Assembly: GCA_965233705.1 (NCBI GenBank)
Contig: CBDDTF010000003.1
Coordinates: forward strand, 930,001-994,000
DNA: 64,000 nt
Origin: Algihabitans sp965233705
GTDB taxonomy: Bacteria > Pseudomonadota > Alphaproteobacteria > Kiloniellales > DSM-21159
Direction: 5' to 3'
Under the pieces are notes generated by a model. The model had not been told where the DNA came from, made no database searches, and saw nothing but the letters and a program-made list of their open reading frames with translations. Of the stretch, positions 23,238 to 31,830 are shown in pieces (position 1 is the first letter of the stretch; each line of letters begins with the position of its first letter). The translations under genes were made by a program, and so were the position numbers.

Positions 23238-25889
23238 TCAGATCGCCTCAAGGCGCGTCAGGGCCCCCTGCAGCTTGTCGCGGGTCTGGGCGTAGTCAGC
23301 GCGGCGCTGCTTTTGCTCCTCGACCACCTCGGCCGGGGCTTTTTCCAGGAACTGCGGATTGCCCAGCTTGCGCTCGATTTTGCCCAGCTCGCCGGTGACC
23401 TTGTCGATCTCCTTGGTCAGGCGGGCGCGTTCGGCCTCCAGGTCGATCACCTCGGCCAGCGGCAGCGCGACCACGGCCTCGTCCAGCACGATCTGCACGG
23501 CGCCCTTGGGCAGATCGCCGTAGGCCAGCTCGACGCCCGAGGCGCGGGCCAGGCGCTGGATCAGCCCGGCGTAGCGCTCCAGCCGGGCCTGGGTGGTGGC
23601 GTTGGCGTCCTTGACGAACAGCGCGACCTGGGCGGCGGCGGGCACGTTCATCTCGCTGCGCACCGCGCGCACCTCGCCGATCAGGCGGATCAGCCAGTCG
23701 ACCTCCGCCTCCGCATCCGGCGCGGACAGCCGCGGGTCGACCTCCGGCAGGCGGCTGGTGATCAGCAGCTCGCCATCGCCGAAGTGGCCCCACAGCTCCT
23801 CGGTCACGAAGGGCATGAAGGGGTGCAGCAGGCGCAGGAGCTGGTTCATGGTCCAGGCCAGCGTCGCCCGCGTCTCGGCCGCCGCCGCCGCGTCCTCGCC
23901 CAGCAGCACCGGCTTGGCGAACTCCAGGTACCAGTCGCAGACCTCGTGCCAGACGAAGTGATAGAGCAGGCCCGCCGCCTCGTTCAGGCGGTAGGCGGCG
24001 ATCGCCTCGTCCAGCTTGGCGCGCGTGGTCTGCAGCCGGCTGACGATCCAGCGGTTGATCGTCTGCTCCACCTCGGCCGGTGCGAAGCCGGCCGGCAGGC
24101 TGGCGTCCTGCATCTGCGCGAAGCGCGCCGCGTTCCACAGCTTGGTGGCGAAGTTGCGGTAGCCCTCGACCCGCTCGGGCGCCAGCTTGACGTCGCGGCC
24201 GGGCACCGCCAGCGCGGCCAGGGTGAAGCGCAGGGCGTCGCAGCCGTACTGCTCGATCATCTCCAGGGGGTCGATGATGTTCCCCTTGGACTTGCTCATC
24301 TTCTGGCCGAACTGGTCGCGCACCAGGGCGTGGATGTAGACGTGCCGGAAGGGCACCTCGCCCATGAAGTGCAGGCCCATCATCATCATGCGGGCCACCC
24401 AGAAGAAGATGATGTCGAAGCCGGTGACCAGCACGTCGCCCGGATAGTAGCGCGCCAGCTCCGGCGTGTGCTCCGGCCAGCCCAGGGTCGAAAACGGCCA
24501 GAGCCCCGAGGAGAACCAGGTGTCGAGCACGTCGGGGTCGCGGGTCAGCGTGCGCGGCTCGCCGTAGTGGGCTTCGGCCGCCGCCTGCGCCTCGGCCTCG
24601 GTCTCGGCCACGAAAACCGCGCCGTCCGGGCCGTACCAGGCCGGAATCTGATGGCCCCACCAAATCTGGCGCGAGATGCACCAGGGCTGGATGTTGCGCA
24701 TCCACTCGAAGAAGACGTTCTCCCACTGCTTCGGCACGAAGGTGGTGCGGCCCTGCTCGACGGCGGCGATGCAGGGCTGGGCCAGGGTCTTGGCGTCGCA
24801 GAACCACTGGTCGGTCAGCCAGGGCTCGATGGCGACGCCCGAGCGGTCGCCGTGCGGCACGTTGTGCGGATGGTCCTCGACCGCCTCGACCAGGCCGAGC
24901 GCCTCCAGGTCGGCGACCACCTTCTTGCGTGCGGCGTAGCGGTCCAGGCCGCGGTAGGCCTCGGGCACCGCCTCGTTCAGGCAGGCATCGCGGTCGAAGA
25001 TGTTGATCAGTTCGAGGTCGTGGCGCTTGCCCACCTCGAAGTCGTTGAAGTCGTGCGCCGGCGTCATCTTCACCGCGCCCGAGCCGGCCTCGGGGTCGGC
25101 GTAGTCGTCGGCCACGATGGGAATGCGCCGGCCGACCAGCGGCAGCCGCACCTGCTTGCCGACCAGGTCGGCGTAGCGGGAGTCCTCCGGGTGCACCGCG
25201 ACGCCGGAATCGCCCAGCATGGTCTCCGGCCGGGTCGTGGCGACCACGATGTGGCGGCCCTCTTCGCCCTCGATGGGATAGCGCAGGTGCCAGAGCTTGC
25301 CGTTGATCTCCTGCTGCTGCACCTCCAGGTCGGAGATCGCGGTGTGCAGCTTGGGGTCCCAGTTGACCAGCCGCTTGTCGCGATAGATCAGCCCCTGTTC
25401 GTAGAGCTGCACGAAGACCTTGCGCACGGCCGTCGAGAGGCCGTCGTCCATGGTGAAGCGCTCGCGCGGCCAGTCGGCCGAGGCGCCCAGGCGGCGGAGC
25501 TGGCGCATGATGGTGCCGCCGGACTGGGCCTTCCACTCCCAGACCTTGTCGAGGAACTTGGCGCGGCCGAGGTCGTGGCGGGTGACGCCCTGCTCGGCGA
25601 GCTGGCGCTCGACCACCATCTGGGTGGCGATGCCGGCATGGTCGGTGCCCGGCTGCCAGAGGGCGTCGCGCCCGGCCATGCGGTGCCAGCGGATCAGCAC
25701 GTCCTGAATGGTGAAGGTCAGCGCATGGCCCATGTGCAGGCTGCCGGTGACGTTCGGCGGCGGCATCATGATGGTGTAGGGCTGGGCGTTGGACTCGACG
25801 TCGCTGGCGAAGGCCCCGCGCCGCTCCCACACGTCGTACTGCTTGGCCTCCACCTCGGCCGGGCGGAAGGTCTTGTCCAATTCGGCCAT
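23238..25889 (-). CDS. valS: Valyl-tRNA synthetase
   Basis: ValS charges tRNA-Val and edits mis-activated threonine. The 883-residue product has the class I HIGH motif in PPPNVTGSLHMGHAL (about 37-51), the editing domain, the KMSKS motif in GQKMSKSKGNIIDP, and a C-terminal coiled coil (about 815-883). The ATG at 25889 gives the normal start MAELDKTFRP; the reading frame upstream is leader. Its place after popZ and tolC is the usual alphaproteobacterial order. Confidence 0.97.
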   Translation of the reverse strand: MAELDKTFRPAEVEAKQYDVWERRGAFASDVESNAQPYTIMMPPPNVTGSLHMGHALTFTIQDVLIRWHRMAGRDALWQPGTDHAGIATQMVVERQLAEQGVTRHDLGRAKFLDKVWEWKAQSGGTIMRQLRRLGASADWPRERFTMDDGLSTAVRKVFVQLYEQGLIYRDKRLVNWDPKLHTAISDLEVQQQEINGKLWHLRYPIEGEEGRHIVVATTRPETMLGDSGVAVHPEDSRYADLVGKQVRLPLVGRRIPIVADDYADPEAGSGAVKMTPAHDFNDFEVGKRHDLELINIFDRDACLNEAVPEAYRGLDRYAARKKVVADLEALGLVEAVEDHPHNVPHGDRSGVAIEPWLTDQWFCDAKTLAQPCIAAVEQGRTTFVPKQWENVFFEWMRNIQPWCISRQIWWGHQIPAWYGPDGAVFVAETEAEAQAAAEAHYGEPRTLTRDPDVLDTWFSSGLWPFSTLGWPEHTPELARYYPGDVLVTGFDIIFFWVARMMMMGLHFMGEVPFRHVYIHALVRDQFGQKMSKSKGNIIDPLEMIEQYGCDALRFTLAALAVPGRDVKLAPERVEGYRNFATKLWNAARFAQMQDASLPAGFAPAEVEQTINRWIVSRLQTTRAKLDEAIAAYRLNEAAGLLYHFVWHEVCDWYLEFAKPVLLGEDAAAAAETRATLAWTMNQLLRLLHPFMPFVTEELWGHFGDGELLITSRLPEVDPRLSAPDAEAEVDWLIRLIGEVRAVRSEMNVPAAAQVALFVKDANATTQARLERYAGLIQRLARASGVELAYGDLPKGAVQIVLDEAVVALPLAEVIDLEAERARLTKEIDKVTGELGKIERKLGNPQFLEKAPAEVVEEQKQRRADYAQTRDKLQGALTRLEAI

Positions 25890-25972
25890 GTCTCGCCGTC
25901 TCCTGCTGCCTGCACCGCGCCGGCCCAGCCGGCGCGCGGCCTTCCATACAATCCGCGCCGCCGCGGCGCCAC

Positions 25973-25988
25973 CCTCCCGAGGGGGAGG
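25973..25988 (-). other. Short hairpin in the valS leader region
   Basis: CCTCCC (25973-25978) pairs with GGGAGG (25983-25988) around GAGG, 84 bases before the valS start. No further sign of function is visible. Confidence 0.4.
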
Positions 25989-26061
25989 CTGGCCCGGCAG
26001 CGCGCGCTGAAAATCGCGGGATCGGCCCGGCACCGCCCCCTGGAGGACGGTCAAGCGGACG

Positions 26062-26144
26062 GACAGCGCGTCACGTCCGGCGCTGTCGGCCTGCCGCGCG
26101 GGCCGGCCAGAACCGGCCCGCCCTGACGGATGGCGCCGTCAGGG
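26062..26144. repeat. Three successive perfect inverted repeats between popZ and valS
   Basis: Three stems lie in a row: GACAGCGC/GCGCTGTC (26062-26069 and 26080-26087), GCGGGCCGG/CCGGCCCGC (26098-26106 and 26113-26121), and CCCTGACGG/CCGTCAGGG (26121-26129 and 26136-26144). They sit in the 298-base gap downstream of popZ and upstream of valS on the minus strand. No T-run follows any of them. They may form a factor-dependent terminator, an mRNA-stabilising structure, or a palindromic repeat cluster. Confidence 0.7.
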
Positions 26145-26187
26145 TGCGCGGGCGGCTCGGTTCGGGCTTCGATCGCAGATTATAGGA

Positions 26188-27099
<912 letters not shown>

Positions 27100-27146
27100 C
27101 TCGTCCTCCTTGGCGGCCGCGCGGTCGCCTGTCTCGGCCGTCACGA

Positions 27147-28568
27147 TCATTCGCCGCTGCCCGCTCCCGGCGCGTCCAGCCCAAACCAGGAGTCCCTAAT
27201 TTTTTCATAATCCGTCACCGGGTCGTAAATGTCGACCGGCAGCCCGAGCTCGAAGGCATTGAGGCGCCCGACAGCGGCGAGAAGCTGGAACCCGGCGACG
27301 ATCTCGTCGCGCTGCGCGGAGACCAGACTGACCTGGGCGTCCAGCAGCTCCTGCTCGGCATCCAGCACGTCCAGGGTGGTGCGCGTGCCCACGGCATTCT
27401 CCTGGCGCACGCCCTCCAGCGCGATGGCGGCGGCGTCGACCTGCGACTGGAACGACTGGATCTGGGCGCGCGAGGTGACCAGGGCCTCCCAGGCGCTGAC
27501 CGCCTCCTGCTGGATGTTGCGGCGGATCTCGTCGATCTGCAGCCGTCGCTGGCTGGCGATCTGCTTGGCCTGGCGGACGCGGCTGGACACGAAGCCGGCT
27601 TGGTAGATCGGCACCACCACCTGGGCCAGGATCTCCGCCTCCTTGCGCTCGCTGTCGGGGCTCGAGAGCTCCTCGTTGTAGCCCAGCGAGCCGCTCAGCG
27701 AGACCTCGGGCAGCAGCTCGCCCTCGGTCTGGCGCACCTCGAACCCGGCCGCGCGCTCCTGAAACTCGGCGGTCAGGACCTCGGGGTTCTGCTCCAGGGC
27801 CCGCTCGACCGAGGTCTGCAGCGACTCCGGCAGCCCCTGCAGCGGCGCCGGCGCGCGCAGCTCGCCGGGCACCGCGCCGACCAGCTCTTCGTAGACCGCC
27901 TCGCTGGCGGTGAGGTTGCCTTCGGCCTCGATGCGGCTGGCGCGGGCCCGCGACAAGCGCGACTCGGACTGGGCGACGTCGGTGCGGGTGATCTCGCCGA
28001 CCTCGAAGCGGTCCTGGCTGGCCTCGAGCTGGCGGGTCAGCACTTGTTCGTTGTTCTCGTTGAGCCGCAGGACCGCGCGGTCGCGCCAGACGTCCATGAA
28101 GGCGGCGGCGCTGGCCAGCAGCACCTCCTGCTCCACCGCCGCCAGCCGGGCGCGTTCGGCCAGCACCTCGTTCTCGGCCCGATTCGTGCCCGCCACCGTG
28201 CGGCCGCCGCGGTAGAGCGGCTGGTTGACCGACAGCTCGGCGGCGCGCGGCTGCGTGTCGAAGTCGTCGTCACCGACCGAGGACTTGGTTTCCTGCCAGC
28301 GCTGTCCGATGGAGCCCGACAGCGAGACCGTGGGCCGCCAGTTCGACAGCTCCTGCGGCACGGCTTCGTTGGTCGCGCGCAACTGTGCGCGCGCGCTCTC
28401 GAGCGTGGGATTGCCGCGGTAGGCCTGGGCCAGGGCATCGACCAGCGTCTGGGCCGAGACCGCGTGCGGAGTCAGGGCCAAGCCGACGGCCACGACCGCC
28501 GCCGTCGTGAATGCGCCCGGACGGTGCCCACCGATCCAGTGCCTCAAGCGCTGCCGCCGTTCCGTCAT
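27147..28568 (-). CDS. tolC: TolC family outer-membrane efflux/secretion channel
   Basis: TolC trimers form an outer-membrane beta-barrel and periplasmic tunnel for efflux pumps and type I secretion. The 473-residue precursor has a signal peptide ending near residue 40 (ALTPHAVSA then QTLVDAL) and two repeated OEP halves, the first from about 42 and the second from about 250, each rich in long helices with conserved NPTLESARAQL and NPEVLTAEFQER starts. Length is normal. It lies between pcm and popZ on the same strand. Confidence 0.94.
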   Translation of the reverse strand: MTERRQRLRHWIGGHRPGAFTTAAVVAVGLALTPHAVSAQTLVDALAQAYRGNPTLESARAQLRATNEAVPQELSNWRPTVSLSGSIGQRWQETKSSVGDDDFDTQPRAAELSVNQPLYRGGRTVAGTNRAENEVLAERARLAAVEQEVLLASAAAFMDVWRDRAVLRLNENNEQVLTRQLEASQDRFEVGEITRTDVAQSESRLSRARASRIEAEGNLTASEAVYEELVGAVPGELRAPAPLQGLPESLQTSVERALEQNPEVLTAEFQERAAGFEVRQTEGELLPEVSLSGSLGYNEELSSPDSERKEAEILAQVVVPIYQAGFVSSRVRQAKQIASQRRLQIDEIRRNIQQEAVSAWEALVTSRAQIQSFQSQVDAAAIALEGVRQENAVGTRTTLDVLDAEQELLDAQVSLVSAQRDEIVAGFQLLAAVGRLNAFELGLPVDIYDPVTDYEKIRDSWFGLDAPGAGSGE

Positions 28569-28777
28569 GAAACCTCTGTTCTCCCGTCAGACACGCTGTC
28601 GGCAATCTGGCCATAGAGCGAAGAATCGCAAGAAGATTCTAGGTCAGCCGCGCCGGCTTGCCCAGCCACCACGTCCGGTCGGCCGGGCGCCCGGACCCAG
28701 AGCGCCGCCCGGCCGGCCGCCTCGCTTGCGCGCGCCGCCGGGCTCGCCGACGCCAGTCCAGACGGTCGCAGCCCCCT

Positions 28778-29434
28778 CTAGAAGACGAAGCCGTCCTGGC
28801 GCTCGAAACCGGGTAGGATCGGGGTCGAGGCGTCGAAGAGGACGCGGCCGGAGACCACGCCTTCGTCCTTGCGCAGCAGCATGGCCCGGCCCAGCCCGTC
28901 GCGATCCAGCACGACGCCGACCAGACGGCCGCCCTCGCCGAGCTGATCCTCGATGCTGCGGGGGACCTCGGCGACCGCGCCGCCTAGCAGGATCACGTCG
29001 TAGGGCGCCTGCTTGGCATAGCCCTCGGACAGCTTGCCCTCCACGACGACGGCGTTGGTCACCTCCTGGGCATCCAGGGTCCGGCTCGCCGCCGCGGCCA
29101 GCTCCGGGGCTTCCTCGACAGCCACGACGGTGGCGGCGAGCCGGGCCAGGATCGCGGTGGAATAGCCGGTGGCGCAGCCGAGATCGAGCACCATGCTGTC
29201 CTGGCCGACGCCGGCGGCCTGAATCAGGCGCGCCAGGACCATCGGCTCCATCAGATGGCGCCCCTGCCCCAGCGGCAGGTCCTCGTCGACATAGGCGAAG
29301 GACTTGGCCTTCTCGGGCACGAAGTGCTCGCGCGGTGTCGTCTCGAAAGCCTCCAGCAGGCGCGGGTCCCAGACCCGGTTGGTGCGCAGCTGGCTTTCGA
29401 CCATGTTCAGGCGCGCGGTGGCGTAGTCGACCAT
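28778..29434 (-). CDS. pcm: Protein-L-isoaspartate O-methyltransferase
   Basis: This family methylates damaged isoaspartyl residues using S-adenosylmethionine. The 218-residue protein has the family segment EHFVPEKAKSFAYVDEDLPL, the acceptor-site GQGRHLMEPMVLARL, and the SAM-binding motif VLDLGCATGYSTAILARL. The ATG at 29434 gives a start of MVDYATARLNMVESQLRTN, normal for the alphaproteobacterial group that precedes tolC. A good promoter lies 50-78 bases upstream and is divergent to the tRNA-Cys promoter. Confidence 0.92.
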   Translation of the reverse strand: MVDYATARLNMVESQLRTNRVWDPRLLEAFETTPREHFVPEKAKSFAYVDEDLPLGQGRHLMEPMVLARLIQAAGVGQDSMVLDLGCATGYSTAILARLAATVVAVEEAPELAAAASRTLDAQEVTNAVVVEGKLSEGYAKQAPYDVILLGGAVAEVPRSIEDQLGEGGRLVGVVLDRDGLGRAMLLRKDEGVVSGRVLFDASTPILPGFERQDGFVF

Positions 29435-29483
29435 CGGCAGGCGGTTCCGTATCTCTCGAGGGAGCGCAAGCGGTTCGTGGCGG

Positions 29484-29512
29484 GTTATACGGCGCTCGGT
29501 GCAGCGCATCAA
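29484..29512 (-). promoter_or_regulatory. Candidate pcm-tolC promoter
   Basis: On the minus strand TTGATG (29512-29507) and TATAAC (29489-29484) are separated by 17 bases, a good sigma-70 match. Transcription would start near 29477, giving a leader of about 43 bases before the pcm ATG. Confidence 0.6.
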
Positions 29513-29543
29513 TGGCGCGCGCACCTCGTGGCGGTGCGGCGCC

Positions 29544-29572
29544 TTGACCGGCGGCCGGGCGCGCCGTATGTA
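29544..29572 (+). promoter_or_regulatory. Candidate tRNA-Cys promoter
   Basis: TTGACC (29544-29549) and TATGTA (29567-29572) are separated by 17 bases. Transcription would begin near 29579, about ten bases before the tRNA. Confidence 0.6.
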
Positions 29573-29588
29573 CGGGGACCCTGCCGGC

Positions 29589-29662
29589 GGCCCGGTGGGA
29601 GAGTGGTGATCCAGCGGACTGCAAATCCGTACACGCCGGTTCGATTCCGGCCCGGGCCTCCA
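29589..29662 (+). tRNA. tRNA-Cys (anticodon GCA)
   Basis: The acceptor stem GGCCCGG (29589-29595) pairs with CCGGGCC (29652-29658), followed by discriminator T and an encoded CCA (29660-29662). The anticodon loop CTGCAAA contains GCA, and the T arm GCCGG-TTCGATT-CCGGC is complete. The total of 74 bases is normal for tRNA-Cys. Confidence 0.97.
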
Positions 29663-29752
29663 AGCCGCCGCGCGACTCCGTCCCCGCTCCGCTTTGCGGA
29701 CGCGTCTGCCGAAGCGTTGCGCAGGGCGGCCGCCAGGGCGTAGCCTCCTTCG

Positions 29753-29965
29753 ATGGAAGACACGGCGCCACCTGCCGAGACGCTGCTGAGCGCCGAGGTG
29801 GAGTCCTGCCTGCCGGAGCGACTCCATCCGGTCAGCCGGCAGTTCCTGGACGCCTGGCTCACCGGCGAGCTGCCGACCCAGGAATTCCTGCGCTGGTTTC
29901 ACATGCCGAATTCGGACTATCTGCCGATCGCCCAGTGTCTGCTGACCGCGGTCTTCGGCGCCTGA
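29753..29965 (+). CDS. Small hypothetical protein downstream of tRNA-Cys
   Basis: This 70-residue ORF (start MEDTAPPAETLLSAEVESC) lies 90 bases after tRNA-Cys and ends 12 bases before the convergent PAS gene. It is mildly acidic with no membrane segment, and has a plausible helical centre (RQFLDAWLTGELPTQEFLRWF). There is no clear ribosome-binding site. I do not recognise the family. Its composition is protein-like and it does not lie opposite a known gene for most of its length, but it could still be chance. Confidence 0.45.
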   Translation: MEDTAPPAETLLSAEVESCLPERLHPVSRQFLDAWLTGELPTQEFLRWFHMPNSDYLPIAQCLLTAVFGA

Positions 29966-29977
29966 GGCGCGGCGGCC

Positions 29978-30460
29978 CTACCCGATCGACTCGAAGCCGG
30001 TGGGCTCGGCGACCTTGAAGAAGGAGTCGACGCGCGCCCCGTCGCGGCTGAGCGGTAGCAACAGGCGGGTGTAGCCCCACATGCGATCGCTGAGGCTGAC
30101 GTAGCGCCGGCGTGCCAGCGAGGGCCGGCCGGCCGCGGCGCAGGCCAGGGCGGCTTGCAGCACCTGGGCCGCGTCGCCGGGATCGAAGAAGTCGCGCGCG
30201 GACTGGCCGCGCAGCTCGCCCCCGTGCAGTTCGCAGACCCGCGTTCCGGCCAGCCGAATGCGCAGGTCGTCCGGCTCGCGCTCGAGATCGAGCAGCAAGA
30301 CATAGGGCAAGGCGGCCCTGGGCACCTCCAGCGGGTCGAGGGTGCGCGGCAGGGCCGGCTGGCTGCGGCTCCAGAGGTCATGGACGATCCGCAGATACGG
30401 ATAGGCGGAAATCTGCTCGAGCGGCAGTTCCTCGTGCTCTGTCTCGATGAAGTGCACCAT
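29978..30460 (-). CDS. Single-PAS (PAS_5-like) regulatory protein
   Basis: The 160-residue protein from MVHFIETEHEELPL resembles the PAS_5 family of stand-alone PAS proteins. Features are YPYLRIVHDLWSRSQ, the LDPLEVPRAALPYVLLLDL turn, and IRLAGTRVCELHGGEL with the typical G-T-x-x-C/I core, then the ARDFFDP and the closing sheet WGYTRLLLPLSRDG. No output domain is present, so it would act by binding a partner or small ligand. A paralogue lies at 30972-31577, on the other side of tRNA-Asn. The ATG at 30460 is preferred over an upstream ATG at 30706 that would run to the edge of the tRNA. Confidence 0.78.
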   Translation of the reverse strand: MVHFIETEHEELPLEQISAYPYLRIVHDLWSRSQPALPRTLDPLEVPRAALPYVLLLDLEREPDDLRIRLAGTRVCELHGGELRGQSARDFFDPGDAAQVLQAALACAAAGRPSLARRRYVSLSDRMWGYTRLLLPLSRDGARVDSFFKVAEPTGFESIG

Positions 30461-30647
30461 TGCTGCAGCAACCGCTCCCTTTCGCGACCGGGACGCCTCG
30501 AGCGCCCCCGCTCCCTCCGCACCTATGGCAGGCCGCGGGACACGCCAAGGCCAGAAGCATCGCGCAATGTAACCTATCGTAAGCCTGCCGCTTGCAAGTC
30601 TGCTGTGCGGCTGCCTATGTCGGTGGCGAGAGAGGGCCTCAAACCGT

Positions 30648-30676
30648 TTGCGCCGCTCCGGAGGCTTTGCTATAAG
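30648..30676 (+). promoter_or_regulatory. Candidate tRNA-Asn promoter
   Basis: TTGCGC (30648-30653) and TATAAG (30671-30676) are separated by 17 bases. Transcription would start near 30683, giving a 5' leader of about 34 bases. Confidence 0.55.
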
Positions 30677-30716
30677 CCCGGCCTCGCGCCGAGATTGGTG
30701 GCGCACCGCTTGGTGA

Positions 30717-30792
<76 letters not shown>

Positions 30793-30914
30793 ACCTCCCC
30801 GTCGAAAATCGGCACGGCTTCGGACTGTGATCCGCTTCACAGCAAGCCGGGTGGCGAGCCCCCATGTGGGAAGTGGTAGAGACGTCCCTGTCTCCTCCAT
30901 CCCTCCCCTCCTGG

Positions 30915-30945
30915 GCCCCATCCGTGCCGGTGGGGCTCTTTTTTT
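30915..30945 (+). terminator. Rho-independent terminator after tRNA-Asn
   Basis: GCCCCA (30915-30920) pairs with TGGGGC (30931-30936), with an inner CCG/CGG pairing, and is followed by TC and seven T residues (30939-30945). It ends the plus-strand transcript of tRNA-Asn, implying a 3' trailer of about 120 bases before processing. Confidence 0.85.
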
Positions 30946-30971
30946 GCCGGCCTTGCCGCGTCGGCGCGGTC

Positions 30972-31577
30972 CTATGCCAGGATCTCGTGGCGGGTCTCGG
31001 TGAAGTCGTAGCCGCCGACCTCCTCGGCCAGCGGTGTCCACTGGGGCCGCGAATCGAAGGTCTGCGCCGCCAGGATCATGGTGACCCTGTCGGGCGCCTC
31101 GCCCAGCGGACAGATGACCCGGGCCGTGGTCCGCGAATAGGCGCCGCCGCCCAGCATCAGCCGCGTCTCGGTGTAGGTGGCCCGGGCACGCCGCACCACC
31201 TCCTCGTTGAGGCGGACCAGATAGCCGACATAGGGACCGGGATAGAACATCTCGTCCAGCCATCGGCCGGTCAGATCGACGCCGGCGATATCGCAGATCG
31301 CCGTGCCGGCCAGCCGGAAGCGAAAGCGGTGGCCGCCGCCGGAGGCGGCATGGACCTCCAGGAGCATCAGACTGGGCAGCAGCCGCGGGATGTCGACCGG
31401 GTCGATATCCTCGCGCCGCGGAAAAGCCCGGCCCTGTCTTTGCCGGGTCCAATAGTCGTAGAGGGCGCGCAACGACGGCTCCTTGATCAACGGCCTCTCG
31501 ATCCGGATTCGTTCGACATAGAAGCAATTGTCCCGGCAAGGTTCTCCGCCGACAAGTCCCGGGCTTCGCGCGTCCAA
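30972..31577 (-). CDS. Single-PAS (PAS_5-like) regulatory protein, paralogue of 29978-30460
   Basis: The core PSLRALYDYW, REDIDPVDIPRLLPSLMLLEV, FRFRLAGTAICDIAGVDLTGRWLDEMF and the closing strands match the same stand-alone PAS_5 architecture as its neighbour across tRNA-Asn. No output domain follows. The start is unclear: there is no good in-frame ATG near the conserved part. I used TTG at 31577 because similarity to the neighbour seems to reach back to the CFYVERIRIE segment. TTG at 31490 (172 residues) or ATG at 31658 or 31694 are alternatives. Confidence 0.68.
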   Translation of the reverse strand: MDARSPGLVGGEPCRDNCFYVERIRIERPLIKEPSLRALYDYWTRQRQGRAFPRREDIDPVDIPRLLPSLMLLEVHAASGGGHRFRFRLAGTAICDIAGVDLTGRWLDEMFYPGPYVGYLVRLNEEVVRRARATYTETRLMLGGGAYSRTTARVICPLGEAPDRVTMILAAQTFDSRPQWTPLAEEVGGYDFTETRHEILA

Positions 31578-31785
31578 CGTCTGGCGGCATTTTGTCCCGC
31601 CCAACGCGGCGTACAGTGGCGCGCCGTCGCGCCGCGGGCCGCGCGTTCTGCGCCTCATGCCCCGGGGCAGCGCCGGGCCGTGGGGTCGCCTCACGTAACA
31701 GGTTTCCCGTGGCCGCCGGCGGCGAGGGCGCGGCGGGCGCAGCCGGGCCGCTCGGCACGGCCTGGCCGGCGGCGGCGGCCAACCG

Positions 31786-31830
31786 GTGTCCTACTCCGCA
31801 GTGTCCTACTCCGCAGTGCCCTACTCCGCG
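31786..31830. repeat. Three-copy 15-bp repeat carrying the oppDF stop codon
   Basis: GTGTCCTACTCCGCA repeats at 31786, 31801 and 31816 (the last with two changes). On the minus strand each unit reads GCG-GAG-TAG in the oppDF frame, so the gene ends in three in-frame stop codons 15 bases apart. The rest of the gap down to the PAS gene shows only a weak TGGCC hairpin. Confidence 0.85.

Noticed and set aside
20691..26126. An 1811-codon plus-strand ORF opposite the cyclase and valS genes
   Set aside because: It is antisense to two well-supported genes, has Arg/Gln/Ala-rich composition typical of a GC-rich shadow frame, and shows no known domain.
26062..26144. The hairpin cluster before valS as a T-box riboswitch
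   Set aside because: T-boxes are a Gram-positive feature and the specifier loop and antiterminator sequences are not seen here.
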